DNA from: JBEDUK01 sp963781595
GTDB lineage: Bacteria; Actinomycetota; UBA4738
Direction of reading: 5' to 3'
DNA length: 64,000 nucleotides
Assembly (NCBI GenBank): GCA_963781595.1
Contig: CAWAGG010000001.1
Location: 310,001 to 374,000, forward strand
The notes beneath the pieces are model-generated. The model did no database searches, was not told the origin of the DNA, and saw only the letters and a program-made list of their open reading frames with translations. A program made the translations under genes and the position numbers. Below, in pieces: positions 53,474 through 62,109 of the stretch. Each line of letters starts with the position of its first letter. Position 1 is the first letter of the stretch.

Positions 53474-53508
53474 CTAGCAGGCCTCACGTGTCCCGGCGCG
53501 CCGGGACG

Positions 53509-55008
53509 TCAGCCGGCCCCGGCGCGCTCGTCGGGCGTCGGCGTCACGTGCCAGTGCCAGGGCAGGGCGAGCCGTTCAGCCTCCTTCGGTCCCCACGACC
53601 CCGGCTCGTAGAAGTCGACGCGTGGAGGGTCCCGCAGGACCGGTTCGAGCACCTCCCAGGAGCGTTCGACCTCGTCCTCGCGCAGGAACAGGGTGTGATC
53701 GCCCTCCATCGCCTCGAGCAGCAACGTCTCGTACGCCTCCAGGAGCGGCCCGCCGACGTCGTCGTAGTCGAAGTCCAGCTCGGCGCGCTGGAGCGTCAGG
53801 CCCGGCCCGGGCCGCTTGATGTTCAGGTGGATCGAGATGCCCTCGTCGGGCTGGACGCGGAACGTGAGCGCGTCCTTGCCGGGGGGCTCAGCGCCCGTTT
53901 CGATCAGGTTGTACGGCACCTCGCGGAACGCGAGCGAGATCTCCGTGACCTTGCGTTCTAGCCTCTTCCCCGTCCGAACGAAGAAGGGCACGCCCGCCCA
54001 CCGCCAGTTGTCGATCTCGATCCGGAGCGCGGAGAAGGTGGGCGTCTGGGAGGCAGGTCCGACGCCCTCCTCGTTCCGGTAGCCGACGTACTGCCCGAGC
54101 ACGACCCGGTCGGGTTCGACCGGCTGCATCGACCGCAGCACACGGACCTTCTCGTCGCGGAGCCGGTCCGGATCGAGCGAGACCGGCGGCTCCATCGCGA
54201 CGAACGTCAGCGTCTGGAGCAGGTGCGTCTGGACCATGTCGCGGAGCGACCCGGTCCCTTCGTAGAACGAGCCCCGCCCCTCGATCCCGAGCTCCTCGGC
54301 GACCGTGATCTGCACGTTGTCGATGTACCGGCGGTTCCAGACGGGTTCGAACATCCCGTTCGTGAAACGGAACGCCAGGATGTTCTGCACCGTCTCCTTG
54401 CCCAGGTAGTGGTCGATCCGGAAGATCTGCTCCTCGTCGAAGGCCCGGTGCAGCTCGGCGTTGAGGTCCATCGCGGACGCGAGGTCCCATCCGAACGGCT
54501 TCTCGATCACGACCTTCGAGCCCTTGTGCATCCCCGCGTTGAGGATGCCCTCGACGATCGTCGGGAACGCGACCGGCGGGGTCGCCAGATAGAACAGGGT
54601 GCGACCCTCGACCCCGACGCGGCGGGCGACCTCGTCCACGTGCAGCCGCAGCGTTCCCAGTTGGGGGTCCAGACCGGCGTCGGCGCTGACGTAGGAGAGC
54701 ACCTGCGCGAAGGCCGCCCACGGCCCCGGCTCGACCGCGCAATGGCCGAACGTCGTGACCGACCCGAGCGCATGATCGCGGAACGCCTCGTCGGTCATCT
54801 CGGTGCGCCCGGCCCCGACGATGGCGAACCGCTCCGGCAACATGTCCTCGACGAACAGGTGGAAGAAAGCGGGGAGGAGCTTCCGGCGCGCGAGATCGCC
54901 CGTTGCGCCGAAGATCACGACGACGTGCGGATCGAGCGGGGGCGCCGGCGCGGGTGCATCGGCGCCCGATCGCCCGACGTCCCTGCCGTGCAGCGCCTTC
55001 GACGCCAT
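53509..55008 (-). CDS. zwf: Glucose-6-phosphate 1-dehydrogenase
   Basis: A 499-aa G6PDH. NADP-binding FGATGDLARRKLLPAFFHL, substrate/catalytic RIDHYLGKETVQNILAFRF (Lys-His pair in the family motif), EKPFGWDLASA and the C-terminal GDHTLFLREDEVERSWEVL. ATG 55008 lies 14 nt after the stop of the FAD oxidoreductase gene, so they are probably one operon. It produces NADPH for the oxidative pentose phosphate branch. Confidence 0.95.
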   Translation of the reverse strand: MASKALHGRDVGRSGADAPAPAPPLDPHVVVIFGATGDLARRKLLPAFFHLFVEDMLPERFAIVGAGRTEMTDEAFRDHALGSVTTFGHCAVEPGPWAAFAQVLSYVSADAGLDPQLGTLRLHVDEVARRVGVEGRTLFYLATPPVAFPTIVEGILNAGMHKGSKVVIEKPFGWDLASAMDLNAELHRAFDEEQIFRIDHYLGKETVQNILAFRFTNGMFEPVWNRRYIDNVQITVAEELGIEGRGSFYEGTGSLRDMVQTHLLQTLTFVAMEPPVSLDPDRLRDEKVRVLRSMQPVEPDRVVLGQYVGYRNEEGVGPASQTPTFSALRIEIDNWRWAGVPFFVRTGKRLERKVTEISLAFREVPYNLIETGAEPPGKDALTFRVQPDEGISIHLNIKRPGPGLTLQRAELDFDYDDVGGPLLEAYETLLLEAMEGDHTLFLREDEVERSWEVLEPVLRDPPRVDFYEPGSWGPKEAERLALPWHWHVTPTPDERAGAG

Positions 55009-55022
55009 CTGCCGTGCCCCGT

Positions 55023-56291
55023 TCAGCGCTCGGCGCCGGCGCGAACCGCGAGCGCCCGCGGGTCGACGTCCTCGTCGAGCAGATCGCGCGGGTCGACGGG
55101 GCGGGCCGCCTTGACCAGCGGCAGGCATCGGCGGACGTCGCGCCCGCGGTTCATGCCGATCACGCCGCGGACGATGCCGTCGTCCACGTAGAAACCCAGG
55201 AAGTTCCGTTCCTCGATGCTCCCGCGGACGAGGAACGCGTCCCACCTCAGGGCGAACCCCCCGTACTGGATCTCCGTGTCGTACTGGTCGGACCAGAACC
55301 AGTGGGGTTCGTCGTAGACGACGTCGTGCCCGAGCATGTTCCGCGCCGCGACCGCGCCTCCCTTCAGCGCGTTCTCCCAGTGCTCGACCCGCAGATGCGC
55401 GCCGAACACCGGGTCCTCGTGGTTCGCGACGTCGCCCGCGGCGAACACGTCCGGAACGTTGGTACGAAGGTACGGATCGGTGAGGATGCCGTTGTCGAGC
55501 GCGATGTCGGTTCCCTCGACCACGTCGGTCACCGGCTGCACGCCGACCCCCACGACGGCGAAGTCACACTCGATCCTCTCGCCCGTGGTCGTCACGACGC
55601 GTTCGACGCCGCTGCCGGGGATGCCGTCGAACCGCGCCACGCTCTGCCCGTGATGGTACCGGACGCCGTGGTCGACGTGGATCGCCTCGATCGCGCCGCC
55701 GGCCTCGACCCCGAGGACCCGCTGGAGCGGGACCGTCCCGGGGTCGACGACGTCGACATCGACACCGAGCGTGCGGAGCGACGCGGTGACCTCGCAGCCG
55801 ATGAAGCCGGCGCCGACCACCACCGCGGCGCCGCCGCGACGCGCGCGCTCGCGGATCCGTTCGGCGTCCTCGCGCGTGCGCAGGTCGAACACCCCGTCGA
55901 GCTCGCGCCCGGGTACGTCGAGCGTCCGGTTCCGGCACCCCGTCGCGATCAGGAGCCGGTCGTAGGCGAACGTGCGGCCGTCCTCCAGCCGCACGAGCCG
56001 GTCCGTCGGCTCAACCCGGGCGACCCGGGTCGCGAGGTGGAGTTCGACGTCGTGCTCCTCGTACCACTCGATGGGGTGGAGGAGCGCGTCGTCCCACGTC
56101 GTCTCGCCCCGGAGGAACGTCTTCGACAGCGGCGGACGCTCGTACGGCGGGTGGGGCTCGGCGCCGATCGCGACGATCCGGCCGTCGAATCCGTGCTCGC
56201 GCAGCGCCGTGATGGCCGCGCCGCCCGTGAGGTTCGCCCCGACGACGACGAAGGTATGGCGCGCCGTGCGCTGCTCGGCGGATCCCGTCAT
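55023..56291 (-). CDS. FAD-dependent ferredoxin/rubredoxin reductase-type oxidoreductase
   Basis: A 422-aa pyridine-nucleotide-disulfide family protein without redox-active Cys pair. FAD motif VVVGANLTGGAAITALREHG, NAD motif VVVGAGFIGCEVTASL, FAD-binding VFAAGDVANHEDP; the C-terminal reductase domain (PHWFWSDQYDTEIQYGG) is as in ferredoxin reductases of mono- and dioxygenases. Electron partner unknown; possibly feeds the diiron protein at 58893. ATG 56291 overlaps a 7-codon upstream frame. Confidence 0.9.
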   Translation of the reverse strand: MTGSAEQRTARHTFVVVGANLTGGAAITALREHGFDGRIVAIGAEPHPPYERPPLSKTFLRGETTWDDALLHPIEWYEEHDVELHLATRVARVEPTDRLVRLEDGRTFAYDRLLIATGCRNRTLDVPGRELDGVFDLRTREDAERIRERARRGGAAVVVGAGFIGCEVTASLRTLGVDVDVVDPGTVPLQRVLGVEAGGAIEAIHVDHGVRYHHGQSVARFDGIPGSGVERVVTTTGERIECDFAVVGVGVQPVTDVVEGTDIALDNGILTDPYLRTNVPDVFAAGDVANHEDPVFGAHLRVEHWENALKGGAVAARNMLGHDVVYDEPHWFWSDQYDTEIQYGGFALRWDAFLVRGSIEERNFLGFYVDDGIVRGVIGMNRGRDVRRCLPLVKAARPVDPRDLLDEDVDPRALAVRAGAER

Positions 56292-56311
56292 AGCGAGCCG
56301 TTCGCGCTCAT
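56288..56311 (-). CDS. Possible 7-codon leader peptide MSANGSL
   Basis: ATG 56311 to TGA 56288, overlapping the reductase start as ATGA. A TATCCT hexamer ends 11 nt upstream. It may couple translation of the reductase or be accidental. Confidence 0.25.
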   Translation of the reverse strand: MSANGSL

Positions 56312-56391
56312 ATCGTCGGGGCAGGATACGTCAGCGCGGCTCGGGCGCCGCTGCCCGCCCGTCGACCGGACTTCGGGCGAGGACCGACCGG

Positions 56392-56397
56392 TAGGAT
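56392..56397 (+). promoter_or_regulatory. -10-like hexamer TAGGAT deciding a start
   Basis: TAGGAT overlaps the ATG at 56396 and lies 7 nt before GTG 56405, so GTG 56405 is the likely leaderless start. Confidence 0.4.
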
Positions 56398-56404
56398 GCC
56401 CGGT

Positions 56405-56704
56405 GTGACTCCGATGACGCCGTCGCGGCGCCTCGCGGGGACGGCGACCCTGTTCGCGGTGGCGCTGGTCTTCCTGGCGATCGCCGCCGCGACGCACGAG
56501 GTCTGGCCGCTCTTCGTCGGCTGGATCCCCCTCCTGGGCGTGCCGTGGCTCCTCACGCGGCCGGAGGCGGATGCCGGCGCCGCCGCTGAGCCCGAGGCCG
56601 ATGAGCGTGCCGCCGCGGACGATGTTCGGCTTCAGGACGAGGAAGTCCCGTCCGACGGCGGCGAGCCCTCGTCGGCCGAGCCGGAGGCGGCGTCCGAGGC
56701 CTGA
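56405..56704 (+). CDS. Small two-helix membrane protein (99 aa)
   Basis: Two hydrophobic helices (LAGTATLFAVALVFLAIAAA and VWPLFVGWIPLLGVPWLL) and an acidic tail rich in Glu, Asp and Ala. Function unknown. Its last 73 bases overlap the end of the convergent histone-like gene. Confidence 0.6.
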   Translation: MTPMTPSRRLAGTATLFAVALVFLAIAAATHEVWPLFVGWIPLLGVPWLLTRPEADAGAAAEPEADERAAADDVRLQDEEVPSDGGEPSSAEPEAASEA

Positions 56705-57345
56705 GCCGTTCCGGTCGCGCGCGACCTGGTCGGGGCGCCCTTCGACCTTGCGCCTGACGCTCGCTTCCTCGGGGTTCCGGTCGTTCGGCGGGCGCCGGAG
56801 CCGGCGGACGTGCCGGCTCGTCGCGCCGGGGCGGCCTTCGTCGATCGCCCGGCGCTCACGCTGATCCGCTGGGTGCCGGAGGCCTTCCCGCCCTTGGATC
56901 CGGACCGCCCGGCGCCGGCGTCATCGGCGCCGGTATCCGACGGACGTTCCGCGACCGCGGCGGGCGGCGACCCATAGTGGGCCGCGGTGCCGAGCAAGCC
57001 CTTCCCCGCCCGCACGAGACGGTTCACCACCTCCGCGACCAGATCGGGGAAGGAGGCCATCGCGAGATCGGGAGCCGAACGGACCAGGTCGGGCGTCGAA
57101 CGGACCAGATCCGGCATCGAACGGGCGAGCCCGGGTGCGGCATCGACCATGCGGCGGGCGGCCTGGGTGCCTCGCTCGACCGCCTGCTGCGTGGCGGCGG
57201 GGAGCCGTGAGGCCGCGTCCTTCGCGACGCGCGGACCCTTCGCGGCCAGGTCCTTGACCGCACCGGGCGCCTTCGCGGCCATCGCGCTGGCGGTCGCCGA
57301 CGCGGCGGCAGCCGCGTCGCTCAAGCCCTTCGTTCGCTCCCCCAT
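56632..57345 (-). CDS. Alanine/lysine-rich protein with a histone H1-like tail
   Basis: A 237-aa protein. The N-terminal half is helical (SDAAAAASATASAMAAKAPG, DLAAKGPRVAKDAASRLPAA) with a short PDLV repeat (four copies about 7-11 residues apart, residues ~78-104). The C-terminal half is low-complexity Ser/Thr/Gly/Arg/Lys (RKRASGARSKGAPTRSRATG), like nucleoid-binding tails of Hc1/HupB. RBS AGAGGGGAA. DNA binding is inferred from composition only. Confidence 0.55.
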   Translation of the reverse strand: MGERTKGLSDAAAAASATASAMAAKAPGAVKDLAAKGPRVAKDAASRLPAATQQAVERGTQAARRMVDAAPGLARSMPDLVRSTPDLVRSAPDLAMASFPDLVAEVVNRLVRAGKGLLGTAAHYGSPPAAVAERPSDTGADDAGAGRSGSKGGKASGTQRISVSAGRSTKAAPARRAGTSAGSGARRTTGTPRKRASGARSKGAPTRSRATGTAQASDAASGSADEGSPPSDGTSSS

Positions 57346-57433
57346 CCGAGTTCCCCTCTCTCGAGCCGGCGCGTATCCGCGGCGGGCGGCCATCCGGCGC
57401 CGCGCGCCTGCGTGCCGGTATGGCGCAACAGCG

Positions 57434-57439
57434 TAGGCT
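57434..57439 (+). promoter_or_regulatory. -10-like hexamer TAGGCT deciding a start
   Basis: TAGGCT, 10 nt before ATG 57450, which favours that start over ATG 57420. Confidence 0.35.
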
Positions 57440-57449
57440 TTCGGGCGAG

Positions 57450-58163
57450 ATGCCGCAGCACCATCGCCGAACGCCGTCCCCCGACGGGACCCACGCCGCC
57501 GATCGCTCGCCCAAGATCCGGGAGCTTCCGGGGCCGCGTGAGCAGAAGGGCATGATCGCGCCGGCCCTGAGCTTCGTCTTCGCGTGGCCGTACCGCGTGC
57601 TGCTCGCGGGGCTCTATCGGGCCGGGTTCCGTCCCTGGCAGCTGACCGTGCTCTCGCTCGCCGTGAACGCGCTCTGCGGCTGGTTGATCGTCGAGGGAAG
57701 GTTCCTCACGGCCGGGTTCCTGCTGATCCCCGCCGGGCTCCTCGACATCTTCGACGGGGCGCTCGCCCGTCAGCGCGGCGAGGCGAGCCCGGCCGGGGCG
57801 TTCCTCGACTCGGTGGTCGACCGCGCGTCCGACGTGATCCTGTTCGGCGCGATCTTCTGGGCGCTCTCCTCGGACGGGCAGACCCTCGGGGCGGCGCTGG
57901 CGATCACGAGCCTCCTCGTGTCGCTGTCGGTGAGCTACATCCGCGCGCAGGCCGAGTCGTTGGGCCTCACCCTCACCGAGGGCCTGATGCAGCGGCTCGA
58001 ACGCTACGTCGCGCTGATGATCGGCCTGTTGGTCCCCGGGGCGCTCGTGCCCGTGCTCGTCCTGCTCACCGTGCTGGGCGCGGCCACGGCGCTGCAGCGG
58101 ATCTGGTCGGCGTGGCGCCAGCTCGCGCCGCCGGGTGCACGGCTCCGGCGCGCGGCCGCCTGA
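57450..58163 (+). CDS. CDP-alcohol phosphatidyltransferase
   Basis: Integral membrane enzyme of phospholipid synthesis, 237 aa, six helices. The motif D-x2-D-G-x2-A-R-x8-G-x3-D-x3-D is seen in DIFDGALARQRGEASPAGAF with LDSVVDRASD. Transfers a phosphatidyl group from CDP-diacylglycerol to an alcohol (inositol phosphate, glycerol phosphate or other). The acceptor cannot be told from sequence. Confidence 0.88.
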   Translation: MPQHHRRTPSPDGTHAADRSPKIRELPGPREQKGMIAPALSFVFAWPYRVLLAGLYRAGFRPWQLTVLSLAVNALCGWLIVEGRFLTAGFLLIPAGLLDIFDGALARQRGEASPAGAFLDSVVDRASDVILFGAIFWALSSDGQTLGAALAITSLLVSLSVSYIRAQAESLGLTLTEGLMQRLERYVALMIGLLVPGALVPVLVLLTVLGAATALQRIWSAWRQLAPPGARLRRAAA

Positions 58164-58203
58164 TCGGCCGGCTCGACCGTCGGTGCAGGGCGCTCCGGGC
58201 GCC

Positions 58204-58746
58204 TCAGCCGGGGACGTGCGGCGCCAGCGCGACGACCTCGTAGGCGAAGGTCCCACCGGGCGCCTCGTACGTCACCCGATCGCCGATCCGCTTCCCAACC
58301 AGCGCCGATCCGAGCGGTGACGTGACCGTGATCGTTCGAACCCCTTCCGCTCGCTCGTCGGGCGAGTGCGCGACCAGGTAGACCTCGTCCTCCGGGTCGT
58401 CCTCGAGGGGGCGAAGCGTGACGAGGGTTCCCGCGTCCACGACGTCGCCGCTCGCGGTCTCCAGGATCTCCGGGTCGCGGAGCTTGTACTGCAGGTCGCG
58501 GATCCGGGCCTCCATCAGGCCCTGGTCGTTCTTCGCGGCGTCGTAGTCCGCGTTCTCCCGGATGTCGCCGTGCTCCCTCGCCCGGAGCAGCCGTTCGGCG
58601 ATCTGCTCGCGGCCATCGGTCTCCAGGCGTTCGAGCTCCTTACGGAGCCGGACGTACGCGTCCAGCGTCAGCCGCGCGGTCGGCTCCTGGCCGGCGCGCC
58701 GGGGCGGACGTGCGGGGGGCAGGTATCGGCTGTCGTCGTCGGTCAT
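58204..58746 (-). CDS. greA: GreA/GreB-type transcript cleavage factor
   Basis: A 180-aa Gre factor. The N-terminal coiled coil carries the catalytic tip LRAREHGDIRENADYDAAKN (Asp-Glu pair of GDxxENxxY) and the C-terminal FKBP-like domain includes VGKRIGDRVTYEAPGG. It rescues backtracked RNA polymerase. About 20 extra residues (PPARPPRRAGQEP) precede the coiled coil. A TAGAGT hexamer ends 10 nt upstream of the ATG. Confidence 0.9.
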   Translation of the reverse strand: MTDDDSRYLPPARPPRRAGQEPTARLTLDAYVRLRKELERLETDGREQIAERLLRAREHGDIRENADYDAAKNDQGLMEARIRDLQYKLRDPEILETASGDVVDAGTLVTLRPLEDDPEDEVYLVAHSPDERAEGVRTITVTSPLGSALVGKRIGDRVTYEAPGGTFAYEVVALAPHVPG

Positions 58747-58756
58747 CGGAGGTCGG

Positions 58757-58762
58757 ACTCTA
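58757..58762 (-). promoter_or_regulatory. -10-like hexamer TAGAGT before greA
   Basis: TAGAGT on the minus strand, 10 nt before ATG 58746. Confidence 0.35.
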
Positions 58763-58892
58763 CCAAGGCTCCGAGGTCCGGCGGCCCTGGAGCACGGCGC
58801 CCGATCGCCTTGACGGTGGGCGGCTCGTGTCGGACGATCGGGCGCGCCGGCCGGGATCGCGGGACCGCGTCCACGGCCGGGAGGAGACCGCG

Positions 58893-60066
58893 ATGACCAC
58901 CTGGCGATACGTCCATCCAGTCCAGCAGACGCAGTGGCACGTCGGTACGGACTCGACCACGGCCTTCAACTGGGAGTACGACGCGACCCGCGACCGGCTC
59001 CTCGCCCTCTACGAGAAGGGCAAGGAGAAGCAGTGGAACACGAACACGCGGCTGGACTGGTCGATCGACGTCGACCCGGGTTCGCCGGAGAACGCTCCGG
59101 ACATGTACATCCCGATCTTCGGCTCCGACATGTGGGAGCGCATGGACGAGAAGGCGCGGCGCGAGGTTCGCCATCACATGGCCGCGTGGCTGAACTCGCA
59201 GTTCCTCCACGGCGAGCAGGGCGCGCTGGTGTGCACCGCGAAGATCGTGCAGGTCGTGTCCGGACGTCGATTCGAAGTTCTACGCGGCGACGCAGGTGAT
59301 GGACGAGGCGCGCCACATGGAGACGTACTCCCGCTACCTGCGCGAGAAGGTCGAGCTCGCCTACCCGATCAACCCGAACCTGAAGTCGCTGCTCGAGGAC
59401 ATCGTCGGCGATCCCCGATGGGACATGACGAACCTCGGGATGCAGGTCATGGTCGAGGGCCTGGCGCTCGCGGCGTTCTCGATGATCCGCGACTACTCGA
59501 ACGAGCCGCTCGGCAAGGCGCTGAACGCGTACGTGATGCAGGACGAGGCTCGCCATGTGGCCTTCGGCCGGCTGGCGCTGCGCGAGTTCTATCCGCAGCT
59601 GACGCAGTCCGAACGCGCGGAGCGCGAGGAGTTCGTCGTCTACGCCTCGTACCTGATGCGCGACCGGTTCCTGGCCGAGGAGGTCTGGGAGAACGTGGGC
59701 CTCGACGCCGCGGAGTGCGTCCGGTACGTCGAGACCTCCGAGATGATGCAGGCGTTCCGGAAGATGCTGTTCTCACGGATCGTCCCGACGGTGAAGGACC
59801 TGGGGCTGTTCGGCCCGAGGGTCCGGCGCGCGTTCGAGGACATGGGCGTGATCGACTTCGAGTTCGTCGACCCCGAGGATCTCTCCGCCGCGGACGAGGA
59901 GATCGCCCGCGACCTCGAGCGCCGGCACCGCGCCGACGACCGGGGCGAGGAGACGGACGCGGCCGCCGCGCTCGCCGACATCGATCCGGCGCGCGCGACG
60001 GAGGTCTCCGACGCGATCGCGGCAGGGTCCGGCGAGCCCGTGCGGCCGGAGCCCGGGCGGCCGTGA
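58893..60066 (+). CDS. Ferritin-like diiron oxygenase-type protein, one frameshift
   Basis: About 390 aa after correction. A four-helix diiron site is complete: Glu in FLHGEQGAL, ExxH in VMDEARHMETY, Glu in VMVEGLALAAF and ExxH in VMQDEARHVAF. The pattern is that of R2-like/AurF-like oxidases. The frame breaks near 59265, where one extra G (GTCCGACG read as GTCCGGACG) splits VQVVSDVDSKFYAATQVMDE. A strong GGGAGGAG precedes ATG 58893. The stop overlaps the start of the ACP gene, and the FAAL gene follows, so it likely oxidises an ACP-bound acyl chain. Confidence 0.85.
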
Positions 60067-60341
60067 GGATGAGGGCCGCTCGGAAGGCCGCCTCGAGGCG
60101 GCGGATCGGCGTCGAGCTCCGGAGGTTCATCGCCGCGGACGTGTTCGACGGCCGCCCTCCGCCCGACGATCCGTTCGCCGCTGGCCGGATCGACTCGCTC
60201 GCCCTCGAGCAGATCGCGACGTTCGCGGCGGAGCGATTCGGCGTCGAACTCTCCGACGAGGACCTGACGGCCGAGCGGATCGGATCGATCGACGCGTTCG
60301 CCGACCTGATCCGCGCCAGGTCCTCGGACCCGGATCGATGA
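60063..60341 (+). CDS. Acyl carrier protein
   Basis: A 92-aa carrier protein. The phosphopantetheine site is Ser45 in GRIDSLALEQI (DSL motif), followed by the helices AERFGVELSDEDL and SIDAFADLI. A basic N-terminus (RMRAARKAASRRR) precedes the fold. GTG 60063 overlaps the TGA of the diiron gene; the next gene begins 4 nt after the stop. A dedicated ACP rather than the housekeeping fatty-acid ACP. Confidence 0.85.
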   Translation: MRMRAARKAASRRRIGVELRRFIAADVFDGRPPPDDPFAAGRIDSLALEQIATFAAERFGVELSDEDLTAERIGSIDAFADLIRARSSDPDR

Positions 60342-60345
60342 CCCG

Positions 60346-62061
60346 ATGACCTCCGGCGCCGTGCCCGGCGCGCCGCCGGACGCGACCGGGCTCCCGGGCG
60401 AGACGCTGATCGACGTCTTCCGCTCGGTGGCGCGGGAGGGCTCGGCGAGCGCGACGTTCCACGTCGACGGGGGACCCGTGACGATCTCCGCGGCGGCGCT
60501 CGTCGAGCAGGCGGAGACCACGGCGAGCGTGCTGACCTCGTTGGGCGTCCGGTCCGGGGACCGCGTCGGCATCATCGGCCGGAACCGGCCCGAGTGGCTG
60601 CGTTCGGCCCTCGCGTGCTGGGCCGCCGGCGCGACGGCCGTCCCGCTGCCGTTCCACCTCCGGATCCGCGACCCGAACGCGTTCGCGCGGGGGCTCGAAC
60701 GCCTGATCCGAACCGCGGCATGCCGCGTGGTCCTATCCGAGGATCGGTTCCTGGGGAGCCTGCCGGCGGACGTCGCGGTGCCGTGGGACGTCGGGGCGGG
60801 TGCGGGGGAGTCCCCGCCACCGGACGGGGACGGCCGCATCGATGCGCTCGCCTCGGACCGGAGCCACGACGACCTCGCGGTCGTCCAGTTCACGTCGGGA
60901 AGCACCGCGGAACCGAAGGGCGCCTGCCTCACGCACCGGAGCGTGCTCGCCGCCGTGAGCGGGTACGCGGCGGTCCTGGGCGCGCGACCGGGCGTCGATC
61001 GCTTCGTGAGCTGGCTCCCCTTCTTCCATGACTGGGGCCTGTTCGGGTTCGCGCTGCGGCCGTTGATGCTCGGCTGCGACGTCCACGTGCTGCCCACGGA
61101 GCGTTTCGCCGCCTCCCCCGAACGGTGGTTCCGCGTGGTCACGGACGTCCGCGCGACGATGACGGCGGGCCCACCGTCGTCCGTGCTCGCGGCGTTGCGA
61201 TCGCTCGGGGACACGGGCCGCGACGGCGCGCTCGACCTGTCGTCGATCCGCTGGTTCCACCTCGGCGCCGAGCGGACGGACCCCAACGCCGTCGACGAGA
61301 TCGCGGCTCGGACGGGGCGGATGGGCATGCGGCCCGAGGCGATCGGGACGAGCTACGGCATGGCCGAAGCGACGCTCGGCCTCACGGGCGCTCGCCCGGG
61401 CACGGGCCAGCGGTTCGACCACGTCGACCCGGATGCGCTCGCCCGTGGGATCGCCGAGCCCGTCCGCCCGGGCCTCGGGCGACGCGTCACCTCGTGCGGG
61501 CCGCCGCTCCCGTCGGTTCGGCTCCGGATCACGGACGGTGCGCAGGTGCTCCCCACGCGCCGCGTCGGAGAGATCCAGGCGGCCGGGCCGTCGATCATGC
61601 GGGGGTACCTCGGGGACGGGCCGGAGCCGACCGACCAGCCGTTCGACGACGGCTGGCTGCGCACCGGCGACCTCGGCTACCTCGCGGACGGGGAGCTGTT
61701 CGTGGTCGGCCGGCGCAAGGACCTGATCATCGCTCAGGGGAGGAACGTCGCGCCCGAGGACGCCGAGTGGGCGGCGGCGCGTGTCGAGGGCGTCCGCGCC
61801 GGCCGCGTCGTCGCGTTCGCGCCGCCCGACGCGCCGGAGGGAACGATGGTCGTCGCGCTCGAGGCGACCCGCGACGCCGATCTGGACTCCCTCCCGGCGC
61901 GCGTCCGCCACGCCGTCACCGATGCGGTCGAGGTGATCCCCGCCGAGGTGCTGGTCCTCGACGACGGCGCGATCCCGAAGACGACGAGCGGGAAGCTCCG
62001 GCGCTCGGAGGTCCGCGAACGCCACCGGCGCGGCGAGCTGGGCGTCGAACGTTCGGACTGA
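60346..62061 (+). CDS. Fatty acyl-AMP ligase (FAAL-like adenylate-forming enzyme)
   Basis: A 571-aa ANL-family enzyme. P-loop FTSGSTAEPKG, WLPFFHDWGLFGF, GTSYGMAEATLG, DGWLRTGDLGYL and hinge GRRKDLIIAQGRN (N-P-E replaced by VAPED), with the C-terminal Lys in KTTSGKLRRSE. The FHDWGL-type segment and the gene order with an ACP favour a FAAL that loads a fatty acid as acyl-AMP onto the adjacent ACP. The FAAL-specific insertion was not measured, so an acyl-CoA ligase remains possible. Confidence 0.85.
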   Translation: MTSGAVPGAPPDATGLPGETLIDVFRSVAREGSASATFHVDGGPVTISAAALVEQAETTASVLTSLGVRSGDRVGIIGRNRPEWLRSALACWAAGATAVPLPFHLRIRDPNAFARGLERLIRTAACRVVLSEDRFLGSLPADVAVPWDVGAGAGESPPPDGDGRIDALASDRSHDDLAVVQFTSGSTAEPKGACLTHRSVLAAVSGYAAVLGARPGVDRFVSWLPFFHDWGLFGFALRPLMLGCDVHVLPTERFAASPERWFRVVTDVRATMTAGPPSSVLAALRSLGDTGRDGALDLSSIRWFHLGAERTDPNAVDEIAARTGRMGMRPEAIGTSYGMAEATLGLTGARPGTGQRFDHVDPDALARGIAEPVRPGLGRRVTSCGPPLPSVRLRITDGAQVLPTRRVGEIQAAGPSIMRGYLGDGPEPTDQPFDDGWLRTGDLGYLADGELFVVGRRKDLIIAQGRNVAPEDAEWAAARVEGVRAGRVVAFAPPDAPEGTMVVALEATRDADLDSLPARVRHAVTDAVEVIPAEVLVLDDGAIPKTTSGKLRRSEVRERHRRGELGVERSD

Positions 62062-62109
62062 ACGCGGTCACCCACCCGGCACGCCTCGGGCGACCCGGTC
62101 GACAGCCTC

